Of a stretch of DNA of 64,000 nucleotides, positions 1 through 9,200 are shown in pieces. How positions within the stretch are numbered: position 1 is the stretch's first letter; every line of letters starts with the position of its first letter. The position numbers were made by a program, and so were the translations under genes. Origin of the DNA: Actinomycetes bacterium (GTDB lineage: Bacteria; Actinomycetota; Coriobacteriia; Coriobacteriales; UBA8131); assembly GCA_009787085.1 (NCBI GenBank), contig WRGR01000043.1:1-64000 (forward strand), given 5' to 3'. The notes beneath the pieces were generated by a model, which had not been told where the DNA came from, did no database searches, and saw only the letters and a program-made list of their open reading frames with translations.

Positions 1-2
1 GC

Positions 3-485
3 CAGCGGCAGCAGCGCAGCCGCTGGCGGCTCGAGCGGCAGCAGCGCCAAGCCGAGCTTTTCGACCGCTATGGGCTGGATGAGGGCGTCGCCCGGCTTTA
101 TCCCTTTGAGCTGTCCGGCGGCATGGCCAGGCGGGTGCTGCTCTGCTGTGCCTTGATGGACGAGCCGCAGGTGATTATTGCCGATGAGCCGACACCGGGG
201 CTTGACCCTAGGCTGGCCAGACAAGCTTTCGCGGATTTTCGCCAGTTCGCCGACCAAGGCGGCGGCGTGCTATTGATAACCCACGACATTGAGCTGGCCT
301 TAGAGGTTGCCGACCGGATCGCCGTGTTCAAGGACGGCACCGTTGTCGAAGAGACAGCAGTGGCCAACTTTGCCAGCGCCGATACACTCGAACACCCTTT
401 CAGCAAGGCGCTTTGGCATGCCCTGCCGGAACACGGCTTCATCGCCGCCGCCGATACGGCGCTTGAACACGAAAGCGGGGTCTGA
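3..485 (+). CDS. ABC importer ATPase, NikD/DppD type (5' end outside window)
   Basis: This is the C-terminal part of an ATP-binding subunit of a nickel/oligopeptide-type ABC importer; the reading frame is open from base 3, so the start and Walker A lie off the left edge. It retains the ABC signature LSGGMARRV, a Walker B VIIADEPTPGLD and the switch histidine in LLITHDIELAL. Its TGA shares one base with the ATG of the next ATPase (TGATG), the usual coupling of paired NikD/NikE or DppD/DppF subunits. Nickel, cobalt or peptide as substrate cannot be settled without the binding protein and permeases, which would lie upstream. The metal-handling operon next door makes a metal substrate attractive, but that is inference. 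Confidence 0.85.
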   Translation, partial: QRQQRSRWRLERQQRQAELFDRYGLDEGVARLYPFELSGGMARRVLLCCALMDEPQVIIADEPTPGLDPRLARQAFADFRQFADQGGGVLLITHDIELALEVADRIAVFKDGTVVEETAVANFASADTLEHPFSKALWHALPEHGFIAAADTALEHESGV

Positions 486-1087
486 TGCTTGAGGCCCGAA
501 ATATCGGCTTTTCCTATGCGGGGGGCAAGACCATCCTCAGTGGCTTCAACCTGTCAATTGCCAGCGCCGAGCGTGTGGCGCTGACAGCCCCATCGGGGCA
601 TGGGAAAACCACTGTCTGCAATATCCTAGCCGGTTACTTAAAGCCGCAAACAGGAGCAGTGCTCCTTGACGGCCAAGCATGTGCGGCGCGAACAACCAAA
701 AGGCAGCCAAACCCCGTTCAGCTGGTCTGGCAGCACCCGGAGCTGGCCGTAGACCCGCGGATGCGCCTGCAAGCCAGCCTCAACGAAGCTGGCGGGGCGA
801 GCGTCGAGCTGTTAAGGCGCCTCGGCATCAAGGATGCCTGGCTCTCACGCTACCCCCACGAGCTTTCCGGCGGCGAGCTGCAACGCATCTGCCTGGCCCG
901 CGCCTTGGCCAGCCAGCCACGCTATCTGATTGCCGATGAGATATCCACCATGCTCGATGCCGTGACCCAGGCACAGATTTGGCAAGTCATCTTGGAAGAA
1001 GCCGACAAGCGGGGCATCGGCCTGCTTTTCGTGTCGCACTCCCCAGCCCTAACAAAGCACCTGGCAACCCGGACAGTCGAGCTTTGA
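485..1087 (+). CDS. ABC importer ATPase, NikE/DppF type
   Basis: A complete 200-residue ATPase, the second ATP-binding subunit of the importer that begins off the left edge. It shows Walker A (APSGHGKTT, near residue 35), the signature LSGGELQRICLARAL, Walker B YLIADEISTMLD and a terminal switch region LLFVSHSPAL. It is short for the family (about 250-330 residues) because it lacks the C-terminal oligopeptide-transporter extension, which is typical of NikE-like proteins. It is the last gene of its operon and converges on the minus-strand gene ending at 1401. Substrate unresolved. Confidence 0.85.
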   Translation: MLEARNIGFSYAGGKTILSGFNLSIASAERVALTAPSGHGKTTVCNILAGYLKPQTGAVLLDGQACAARTTKRQPNPVQLVWQHPELAVDPRMRLQASLNEAGGASVELLRRLGIKDAWLSRYPHELSGGELQRICLARALASQPRYLIADEISTMLDAVTQAQIWQVILEEADKRGIGLLFVSHSPALTKHLATRTVEL

Positions 1088-1400
1088 CGCGCAGATGCCC
1101 CTGTTCACGGCGGCCATACCCAGTGGCAACTGCAGCGATGCCTCACCGGTGGCTTTAAGCCTCTCACAATGAGCGGAAGTTCATCGGACAATGCCTGCCC
1201 AAGAGCAGAAAGCTGGCGGGACAGGCATTCCCAGCAGAGCGACGACCGCAGGCGGTTAGTAGAAGCTAGGCAGACATGGGCACCCCTCCTGGCTGTACAG
1301 CTTGCAATGGCGCTTCCGGGAGGGTGCGGCTCACCGAGCAGTTGAGACGCGGAGCCTACAGCGGCCAAGGCACCCTCAGCTATGCTGGATCGAACTCGGC
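1088..1400. other. Convergent intergenic region, no gene seen
   Basis: 313 bases between the 3' ends of two convergent genes. Open frames here have no family resemblance and no good ribosome binding site. I see no clear intrinsic terminator and no recognisable repeat. Confidence 0.5.
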
Positions 1401-2372
1401 TCAGGACGGCGACGTGTTAAAGCAGCTGATCTGCTCGGCCAGGAGACGTTCATGCTCTTCACGAGACGACGTGATCAGCTCGAACACCAAGTATTCCGGG
1501 TTGATGTAGTCGATTAGCGCCGGTATGCGGTCTGAGACGAAGGGCTGGTGACTGTCTACCTTCAAAACGTGGCCAAGCACCGCCAATGCCCGGGTTTGAT
1601 AGTCGCCACTGACAGTGAATGGCCGGTCGATGACGCTTTTGGCGTACTCGCCGCTGAGGCTTTGGTGCAGGTGCACGCCCTTGATGAAGTCCAGGTTGTC
1701 GTAGCGGCTCAGGACTTGGTAGATATAGTCGATCCCCTCATCCAGACTGCGCAGTGCCAAGTTGGTGTGCAGCAGATGGCCAACATCCAGCATCACGCCG
1801 CAGTTCGGGTAATCGACTGACTGCAAGAGGCGGTCGACGAGCTCTGGGCGTTCCATGGTCAGCCCTGACCAGAAGAGGTTCTCAAACAGCAGCGTCACTC
1901 CCCAGCCGGGGTCGCTGAAAACCTGGTTAGCCAGCTCGATCTGGGCAGTGATGACCTCCTCGTCGGTGCAGACATGCTGGCGTGTGATGCAGCTCTCTAT
2001 TGTCACGTCGGAAACATGCATTACCGCATATTCCGGATGATAACGGTTCAGGAAGGCGATGTTTTCCTGGAAGGTGGCAACAATCGCCTGTTGGTCGCGG
2101 CCACCGAACACCTCTTGCACAGCATCCCAGTCACGGTACTCGGCCAAGGCGGTCGGCACGTCGCCGTTCCAGATGCTCACCCAGTGGTGGAAGTACTTGA
2201 GGTGGACGCCGACCACATCGTCAGCGGCGACGATCCCCCTCTCATCGGTGCCACCGGCCATCAGCTCCAGGCCGTCCAGATCGAACTTGCGCAAGGCTTG
2301 CTTCAAGTCGGCGTTGCTGGAGTAGCGCGGCAGGTCAAAATGGGTGGTAGTCATGTTCATCAGCTTTTTCAT
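1401..2372 (-). CDS. Sugar phosphate isomerase/epimerase-like TIM-barrel protein
   Basis: A 323-residue protein of the AP-endonuclease-family-2/xylose-isomerase-like TIM barrel group. Features include an early LDGLELMAGG, a central metal-ligand stretch TLLFENLFWSG with a Glu, then GVMLDVGHLLHTN and FIKGVHLHQS, which carry the Asp/His residues that normally bind a divalent metal in this fold. Its ATG overlaps the stop of the upstream chelatase-like gene by four bases (ATGA), so it is the last cistron of the riboswitch operon. A second ATG six codons in is a possible start. Nothing in the sequence names a substrate; its presence beside CobN-like chelatases is not explained by any pathway I know. 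Confidence 0.65.
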   Translation of the reverse strand: MKKLMNMTTTHFDLPRYSSNADLKQALRKFDLDGLELMAGGTDERGIVAADDVVGVHLKYFHHWVSIWNGDVPTALAEYRDWDAVQEVFGGRDQQAIVATFQENIAFLNRYHPEYAVMHVSDVTIESCITRQHVCTDEEVITAQIELANQVFSDPGWGVTLLFENLFWSGLTMERPELVDRLLQSVDYPNCGVMLDVGHLLHTNLALRSLDEGIDYIYQVLSRYDNLDFIKGVHLHQSLSGEYAKSVIDRPFTVSGDYQTRALAVLGHVLKVDSHQPFVSDRIPALIDYINPEYLVFELITSSREEHERLLAEQISCFNTSPS

Positions 2373-5300
2373 CGCAAACCTTCCATCATGGTAAGGTCCG
2401 TTAGCACAGGCGGTGCCCCGGCGGCCTGAACGGCAACCTTGTCGCCTGTAGCCTGCGCCGCGCCTTTCGCGAACTCCGCCTTCTTCTGTTGCGCAGCCCC
2501 CGCTTGCGCCGCCCGCTCTGATACCAACTGCTCCACCTCCGCCAACCGCTCATGCCAGCCCTGGACATCGGCATCGTTTTGGATCACCAAGTTGCCGGCC
2601 TGTATCTCACCAGCACTCTCCAAGCCTTCCTCCATCTCGCCCTCGACGACCAGGTAATTGGCCTTCAGCCTTTCCAGGACATCCTCATCCGGCCTCCACT
2701 TCCCCCTGGTGTACAGCTCCAGCAACCGCCGGGAGATCTCCTCCAAGGCAAAGCGGTTGTTCTCTGCCAACCATTCCCGCATCTGCTCATCGTTGACATA
2801 TTGCTCGGCCAGCCTGTCCAGCAGCTCGTCAGCCAAGCTGTCCGTAACGCATTGGGCGGAGAAGACCGACTGCATCATGAACATCAAATCAGAGGCTCCG
2901 TCGTAGCCGCGCTCTTGGATGCTCTGCTGCCAGAAGGCGTTGAGCAAGGTGCTTTCGATGTTGCGGTGCAAGTTGTCAGACAAAGGCTCCGTGACTATCT
3001 GACGGCCGCATTCGCTGGTGCTTTGGTACTGGCGGACATCTTTGTTAGCGAAACACTTGCCGACCAGCCGAAAACCGCCCTGCACCTGAACCCCGAAGTT
3101 CTCCGAGACCGAGTTCACCCGCCGCGATGAGGTGGTATCGCAGGTCAGGTCGGCCCGACAGGCGACCGCGATGAACTCACTGACCCGCTTTTGGCCGTCT
3201 AGCCCCTGCCCATAGGCAAAGGCCGAGGCATCGATGAAGTACTTGGCCAAGTCGCTCTCGTCTTTCCAGGCACTGGCCAGCAGCGCCAGATCAACCCCGG
3301 CGCCATAGGTGCCGGGCGCATCGCCGAAAACCCGGACAGTGCCGCGCCGCTCGTCGCCGCCAGCGAGCCCTGAGCAGCCGCCATCGCCGTCCACTGCTGC
3401 CCCGACCGTGGCTTGGCGGCAATGTTTGAGCACGTAGTTCTGGGAGTCGTCCTCATCTAGAGCCGCAACCACCAACACGGCGCTGTCCATCATCGCCACT
3501 GCTGTCGGCCAAGTATCCCGCAACACACCGGAAATACGCACGGTAACATCGATGCGCGGGCGGCCGAGCTCTTCTAGCCCGATGGCCTCCAAGCCTATCA
3601 CCCTTCCCAACCTGTCCCAAAGCGGCCGCACTCCCAGCAGGTAGAGGAACTGGGAGAGCTGCTCGCCGTTAGTGCGCGTAACGTCCAAAGAGATCATGTT
3701 CATAGCCACCTGCTCGGGCAGCTTGCCCTCGTCTTGGCGGTAGCACTCCAAAAGCTGCTCGGCCAGCTCTTGGCCGCGCTGGTAGGCGGTCCGAGACGGC
3801 ACCTTGTCGATGTTCAGGCCGAAGATGTTGCGACCGGTGGGCAAGATGTTGCGGCCGTTCTCATCCGGCATGCCGCTCTCGCCCGAGGGCAGGTAACCGC
3901 CGTCTAGGGCACGTAGGACCATCTCCAGCTCCTCTGCGGTCTGTAGCAGCCCTGCCCTAATCTGGTCAGCGCCTGGCATCTCCGGATCGTACTCGCAGCC
4001 GTCGCCGTAGCAGACCTCGCGAATATAGTCCTCCATCGCCGCCGCGTCGGGAACCTGCCCCAAAACATGCAGGGAGCTAACATTTTGCGCTTGGTCGATA
4101 GCGTGGATAGCATCGGCCAGCGCCAGCAGCCCAGCCTCGAAGCCATCGGCGGCCCCCATGATGCGCTCTGCACCCGGCACACCTTCTAAAAGTAGGCGGA
4201 TCTCCTGCTCAGCAAGCCCCGCTTGGCTGTTCGCCATGGATTTAGCCTGGAAGTAGTCGTCGATGCGACGCAGCAGCTGCCTTTGCGAGTCATCGGCTCC
4301 CCGGCTAGGCGGTGGCAGATGGCCGCTGATGACCGAGTGCATACGCCGTTTGACTATCAAAGACTCGTTGACCACACCGGTGTGATAGATATAGATGCTC
4401 GGCATGAAGCCCAGCACCACCGTTGGCCAACAGAGCTCCGAAAGGCCGTTGGCCTTGCCCGGCAGGTATTCCAGACTGCCGTCAGTACCCATGTCTATCA
4501 GGGCATCAGCCTCTAGCACCCGCTCGATATAGCGGTAGCTGGCCAAGTACTGGTGGGGCGGCGGACAGGCCGGGTCGTGCAGTATCTTGCAGACCTCGCC
4601 GGTGCATTTGGCACCATAGCAGCCGCGTTTGGGCTGAACCATCAGCGTCACATTGCCGAAGGCCAAGCCGGTGACCACCAAGCCTCCCTGATAGACCAAA
4701 CCTTCGCCCGGGTACTCGCCCCAAGTCGCCAGCATCGAGCGCTGCAGTTCCTCTGGCAACTCGGCAAAGAAGCCCTCATATTCACCGGCTGCTGGCATCA
4801 GATAAAGGCAGCCGCCAGCGGCCACGATGTCTTCGACCGCCGTCCAGCGGAAGTCCGAGAAGGCCTTCTTCTCCATCAGCAGCGCCAGCAGATCTTGGCC
4901 GGAGTGCGGGTATTCGCCCAAGTCATAACCGGCCGCTTGCAGCCGCTCGAAAAGCCGCACGACACTGGTCAGACAGTCCAAGCCATAACCCTTGCCGATC
5001 GTTGCCTCCACCCCCGAGCAGACCGAGTTATGCAGCATCACCACGATTTTCTTCTCGGCGTTGGGCTTGCTGCGCAGGGCCACCAGCTTGCCTATCCGAC
5101 CGGCCAAGAAGCTGACCCGTTCGGGCAAGGCCTGGTAGTAGCCGTCGTCGCTGTTGAGCGTGGCGATGATCGCCGGCTCAATGCCGCCGGCCATCTCCGG
5201 GGCGATCAGGGCGCTGGGCATGTCGGCGACGAGCGGCACGTGAGCCGCCCGCCACTGCTCTGCCGTCAGAAAGAAGCTCTGGACAGGGTTCAGCACCGGT

Positions 5301-6235
5301 ATGCCCAGCCGTGAGTATTCCCAGACGGCCTGCTCACGCAGGCTACGCCCGGCCTCGGCGCGGGTCGAGAACAGTTGCAGGTTCACCAACAGCTCGATTT
5401 GCAGCTCACCGGCCACTGAGAAGTACCTGTCACAGATCTCGCCAAAGCCCAAGCTGTTAGCATCGGCACTGGAGAAGGCCAAGATGGTGCCGATACCTTG
5501 GCCTTCAAGCTCGGCGACGAGCTGCTGCGGTGCCGACATGTCGCCGCGCAACCACTGTGAGCGGTGCAGCAAGAGGCCGACATAGCGCGAAAAGCGACGG
5601 GTGCGGGCATCGAAGTATTGCTGAAGCGAGCCATAAACCGCTTCTTGATCTAAAGATGCGGCGGTCGATGCTGTTGCCCTCGGCTGTGAGCTAGTACAAG
5701 CCGCGTTTTCCCTCACCGGCGCAGCGAAAGATTGCGGCTCAAGCCCGCAATGACAGGGTTCGGACATTGACCGGCGCGTCTCTAGACCCAGTATGCCGTC
5801 GAAGGGCATGCCTAGCGGCTCGGGCACCTCGCCCAAATCGGCCTCGCCAAGCAGGTGCTTTCGTAGATAAAGGCCGGCGTTGGCGATGTTGGCGGCACCG
5901 GAGTTCAAAAGGTAGCGGTTAACCGCCTCAACGTGCTCTGGAGCAACACTGGCCACCCCCAGCAACATGGCCTCGCCGCCGACTGGCAACACCTGGGCCT
6001 GGGGCGGCAAGGACTTATAGAACTCTTCCTGGAAAAACTCCATAGACACGAAGCGGAACAGCAGCAGTGGCCGGGTGTTCTGGCAGGCTCGCTGGACTTG
6101 CGATGCGGCCTCCGAAAGGCATTGGCGGCTCTCCACATCGGCAGTGCTGAAAGAGGTCAGATCGATGCCAGCAGCGGCGAAGCTATCTGTCCAGAGCCGA
6201 CACTCGTCTTCCATGCAAAAACAAAACACCTGCAT
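2369..6235 (-). CDS. Divergent CobN/ChlH-type chelatase large subunit (paralogue 1)
   Basis: A 1288-residue homologue of the large, porphyrin/corrin-binding subunit of class I chelatases (CobN, ChlH/BchH). The start was set at 6235 because that ATG shares one base with the upstream TGA; the longer frame only shadows the upstream gene. It keeps PGTYGAGVD and the GSLEYLPGKA region but reads MGTDGSLEYLPGK near residue 580, where the neighbouring copy and typical CobN read MGTHG, so a conserved His is Asp here. The stretch equivalent to DMLDSDDFFNYHGG in the partner is replaced by NSVSENFGVQVQGG (about residue 1045). Residues about 150-195 hold an in-frame palindromic repeat insertion, and the C-terminus is a low-complexity Ala/Gln/Glu tail. 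A non-catalytic or altered-specificity partner of the next subunit is inferred. Confidence 0.85.
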   Translation of the reverse strand: MQVFCFCMEDECRLWTDSFAAAGIDLTSFSTADVESRQCLSEAASQVQRACQNTRPLLLFRFVSMEFFQEEFYKSLPPQAQVLPVGGEAMLLGVASVAPEHVEAVNRYLLNSGAANIANAGLYLRKHLLGEADLGEVPEPLGMPFDGILGLETRRSMSEPCHCGLEPQSFAAPVRENAACTSSQPRATASTAASLDQEAVYGSLQQYFDARTRRFSRYVGLLLHRSQWLRGDMSAPQQLVAELEGQGIGTILAFSSADANSLGFGEICDRYFSVAGELQIELLVNLQLFSTRAEAGRSLREQAVWEYSRLGIPVLNPVQSFFLTAEQWRAAHVPLVADMPSALIAPEMAGGIEPAIIATLNSDDGYYQALPERVSFLAGRIGKLVALRSKPNAEKKIVVMLHNSVCSGVEATIGKGYGLDCLTSVVRLFERLQAAGYDLGEYPHSGQDLLALLMEKKAFSDFRWTAVEDIVAAGGCLYLMPAAGEYEGFFAELPEELQRSMLATWGEYPGEGLVYQGGLVVTGLAFGNVTLMVQPKRGCYGAKCTGEVCKILHDPACPPPHQYLASYRYIERVLEADALIDMGTDGSLEYLPGKANGLSELCWPTVVLGFMPSIYIYHTGVVNESLIVKRRMHSVISGHLPPPSRGADDSQRQLLRRIDDYFQAKSMANSQAGLAEQEIRLLLEGVPGAERIMGAADGFEAGLLALADAIHAIDQAQNVSSLHVLGQVPDAAAMEDYIREVCYGDGCEYDPEMPGADQIRAGLLQTAEELEMVLRALDGGYLPSGESGMPDENGRNILPTGRNIFGLNIDKVPSRTAYQRGQELAEQLLECYRQDEGKLPEQVAMNMISLDVTRTNGEQLSQFLYLLGVRPLWDRLGRVIGLEAIGLEELGRPRIDVTVRISGVLRDTWPTAVAMMDSAVLVVAALDEDDSQNYVLKHCRQATVGAAVDGDGGCSGLAGGDERRGTVRVFGDAPGTYGAGVDLALLASAWKDESDLAKYFIDASAFAYGQGLDGQKRVSEFIAVACRADLTCDTTSSRRVNSVSENFGVQVQGGFRLVGKCFANKDVRQYQSTSECGRQIVTEPLSDNLHRNIESTLLNAFWQQSIQERGYDGASDLMFMMQSVFSAQCVTDSLADELLDRLAEQYVNDEQMREWLAENNRFALEEISRRLLELYTRGKWRPDEDVLERLKANYLVVEGEMEEGLESAGEIQAGNLVIQNDADVQGWHERLAEVEQLVSERAAQAGAAQQKKAEFAKGAAQATGDKVAVQAAGAPPVLTDLTMMEGLR
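5690..5765. repeat. Dispersed palindromic repeat copy inside the divergent cobN
   Basis: The core at 5727-5754 is the reverse complement of GTCATTGCGGGCTTGAGCCG plus CAATCTTT, the same core found near 21475 and 35575. TGTGAGCT and GTACAAG just to its left also occur in the copy at 55676-55778. Read on the minus strand it is translated, giving the residues CHCGLEPQSF, and it keeps the frame open. Confidence 0.7.
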
Positions 6236-9200
6236 CAACTGTCCTCCAAGTCTCCTTCGACCGAGAGGTAGATCTGCCTGATCTGCTCCAGCATCTCCTC
6301 GTCGGCATCCCACATGCCGCGCTGGGCGGCCTCCAACAGCCTCTCGCTGATCGCCTGCAGCGCCCAGGGGTTGTTCTCCCTGATCCACTCCTGCAGCTCA
6401 TCGTCCAGCAGGTAGGTCTGGGTGATGGAGTCATACATCCAGTCATCGACCACGCTGCTGGTGGCATCCCAGCCGAAGACGATATCGACCATCGCTGAGA
6501 ACTCCTGGGCACCGCGAAAACCGTGTTGCTTTAGGCCCTCGATCCATTGCGGGTTGTTGATGCGTGCCCGCATTACCCGCGAAGTCTCCTCGTGGATGGT
6601 CTTAGTTTTGACGTGCTCGGGGTCGCCGGCATTGGTGGCAAAAGACATCGGCAAACTGCCGCGCTTAGTTTTCACCGCACTGATCAAGCCACCGTGGTAG
6701 TTGAAGAAGTCGTCGCTGTCCAGCATGTCGGACTCTACAGACGAGACGTTTTTGACAGTGGCATCGCAGGTGGCCAAGCGTCGCGAGAAGACCTCTTCCA
6801 GCTTGGCACCCTGCACCTTCTTGCCATAGGCGTAGGCACCCCAGTTGATATAAGCTTGGCCGAGGTCGGCATCTGTCTGCCACTGCTTGGAGTAGATCAG
6901 AGTGTCGACACCGGCGCCGTAGGTGCCGGGCGGGTCGCTGAAAACCCGGTAACGGGAATACTCGAAGGCTTGTTCGTGCTGCATACCGGCGGCGATGAAG
7001 TCCCTGAAGTCGGCCATGACGTGCTTCTTCACGAAGTTTTGCGCCTCGTCTTCATCCAGTGCGGCCACCAAGTTGACCGCGTCCTCAATACGCTCGATGA
7101 GGTTGGGGAAGGTGTCTCGGAAAAGCCCGCTGATGCGCAAGGTGACATCGATCCGCGGGCGGCCGAGTTCTTCTAAGGGGATAACCTCAATATCGATCAC
7201 CCGGTTGGTGTTGCCCAGCCAAACCGGGCGCACACCGTAGAGGTACATGATCTCGGCGATGTCGTCACCGTTGGTTTTGATGGTCTCGCCGGAATAGACG
7301 ACTATCGCCACGCTCTCCGGAAACGCCCCCTCGTCTTGCTGATAGCGCCAGATCAGCTGGTCGGCCAGCATTCGCCCGGTCTGCCAACTGCTGCGACTGG
7401 GAATCATGGTCGGGTCGACCATGTAGAAGTTGCGGCCAGTGGGCAGGATAGTGGCATTGCCGCGGCTAGGGGCACCGGAGGGGCCGGGCGGCACGAAACG
7501 TCCGTCGATGCCGCGCTCCAAGTAGAGCAGCTCGTCGGTGGTACGGTCAAGCCGGGGCTGAAGCTCAGTGGCCACGAAGCGCAAACAATCGATGAGCGGC
7601 TGGAGGTTTGGGGCAAGAGCAGAGGGCTCGCCGCCCACGACCGAAGTGATGTCCCCCTGCCCTGCCGCCGCGCCATCCGTTCCGTTGCCAGATACCGGCC
7701 CGCTATCAGTGCCATCTGGGCCGCCGCCAAAAGCCAGCGACTCGGCGACGGCCTTAGCGGCCTCGGCATCCAAGCCGACCTCGGCAAAGGCCGTAAAGGC
7801 CTGCCGCCCCAGCTCGTCTAACTCTTCCAACAACATGGCGTTGCTCTGCCCATCTGCCGCTCGGCGATCAGGATGGCACAACAGGTCTTCTAGGTCATAG
7901 CCACGCAGTGCCGCAACACCCTCCCGGATCGACGGGACATCGCCGTTGCGCACATTGACCAGCAGACGCAACAAGTTCAGGTAGCGTTGGCCACAGGGCA
8001 CCGCCCCAAAGATATGCAGACCGTCTTTGATCTTGCTGGACTTGATCTCACTGATCCAGAGGTGCATCTGTTCGATGGCCGCCTCCGGGTCGGCAAAGAA
8101 CTGCTCGGCACTGAGGCCGAGGTCGCAGTGCAGGTCACATTCCGCGGCCATTGCCCAAACCTGCTCGGCAATGACGCTGCACTTGCCCGGGTCGGCCAAG
8201 GCCGCCTGCTGGTACTGGGCAATCTGCTCCTCCACCCCGGCCAGCTCGCCATAACTGCCGCTCTCGGTCATCGAGGGTATCAAGTGGTCGATGATCACGG
8301 CATCGGTACGCCGTTTAGCCTGGGCGCCCTCCCCCGGCACATCGATGATATAGGGGTAGATGTGGGGCATCTCGCCGATGGCGATGTCCGGGTAGCACTC
8401 TTGGGACAGCGCCACCTCCTTGCCGGGCAGCCATTCGATGGTGCCATGAGTGCCCATGTGGATAACCACATCGGCTGCGAATACTTGATCTAGGTAGCGG
8501 TAAAACGCCAGATACTGCCAGGGGCAGACGATATCCGTGGAGTGGTAGGCTTCCTCGGCCTGCTCTTCCAATGCCCGGGGCGGCTGCAAGCCGATGAACA
8601 GATTGCCATTGATGATCCCCGGCACCAGTATTTGCTCGTCGACTACCATGAATTCGCCGGGCATCTCACCCCAGTCCCGCTCCAGCTCGCTTTGGGACTT
8701 TGGGGGCAACTCGGCAAAAAACCGCCGCCAAGCGTCCGGAGCGACAGCAGCCGTACTGCGCTCAAGCATCTCGGCCTCAGACAAGAAGCGCCCGTCGTTG
8801 GTCACCCCATCGGTGATCTTTTTGATGATCTCCTGGCCTTCGGCAAAGGCATACTCTAGTGTCAGCCCCTTGCCCTGCAACATCTTGAAGACATTGAAGA
8901 CCGATTCCGGGGTGTCCAGGCCATAGGCACAGCCGATCATGTCTGCCCGAGGCGGCATGTTGTGCAGAACAATTGCTACTTTCTTGTCACTGATTGCTGT
9001 CTTACGCAGCTTCGCCCACCGCAAGGCAATGCGCACAACCCGCTGCACCCTGTCAGCTATCGGCCAAATCTCGTATTTAGTGCCGTATTTAGTCTGAACT
9101 GCCTCTGAGTAGCCGATAGCTACCGTGATCACTTGGCCGTCGAACTCCGGCTGAAAGACATTGCAGCCAAGCAGGATGGAATCCACACCAGCCAAAGCAT

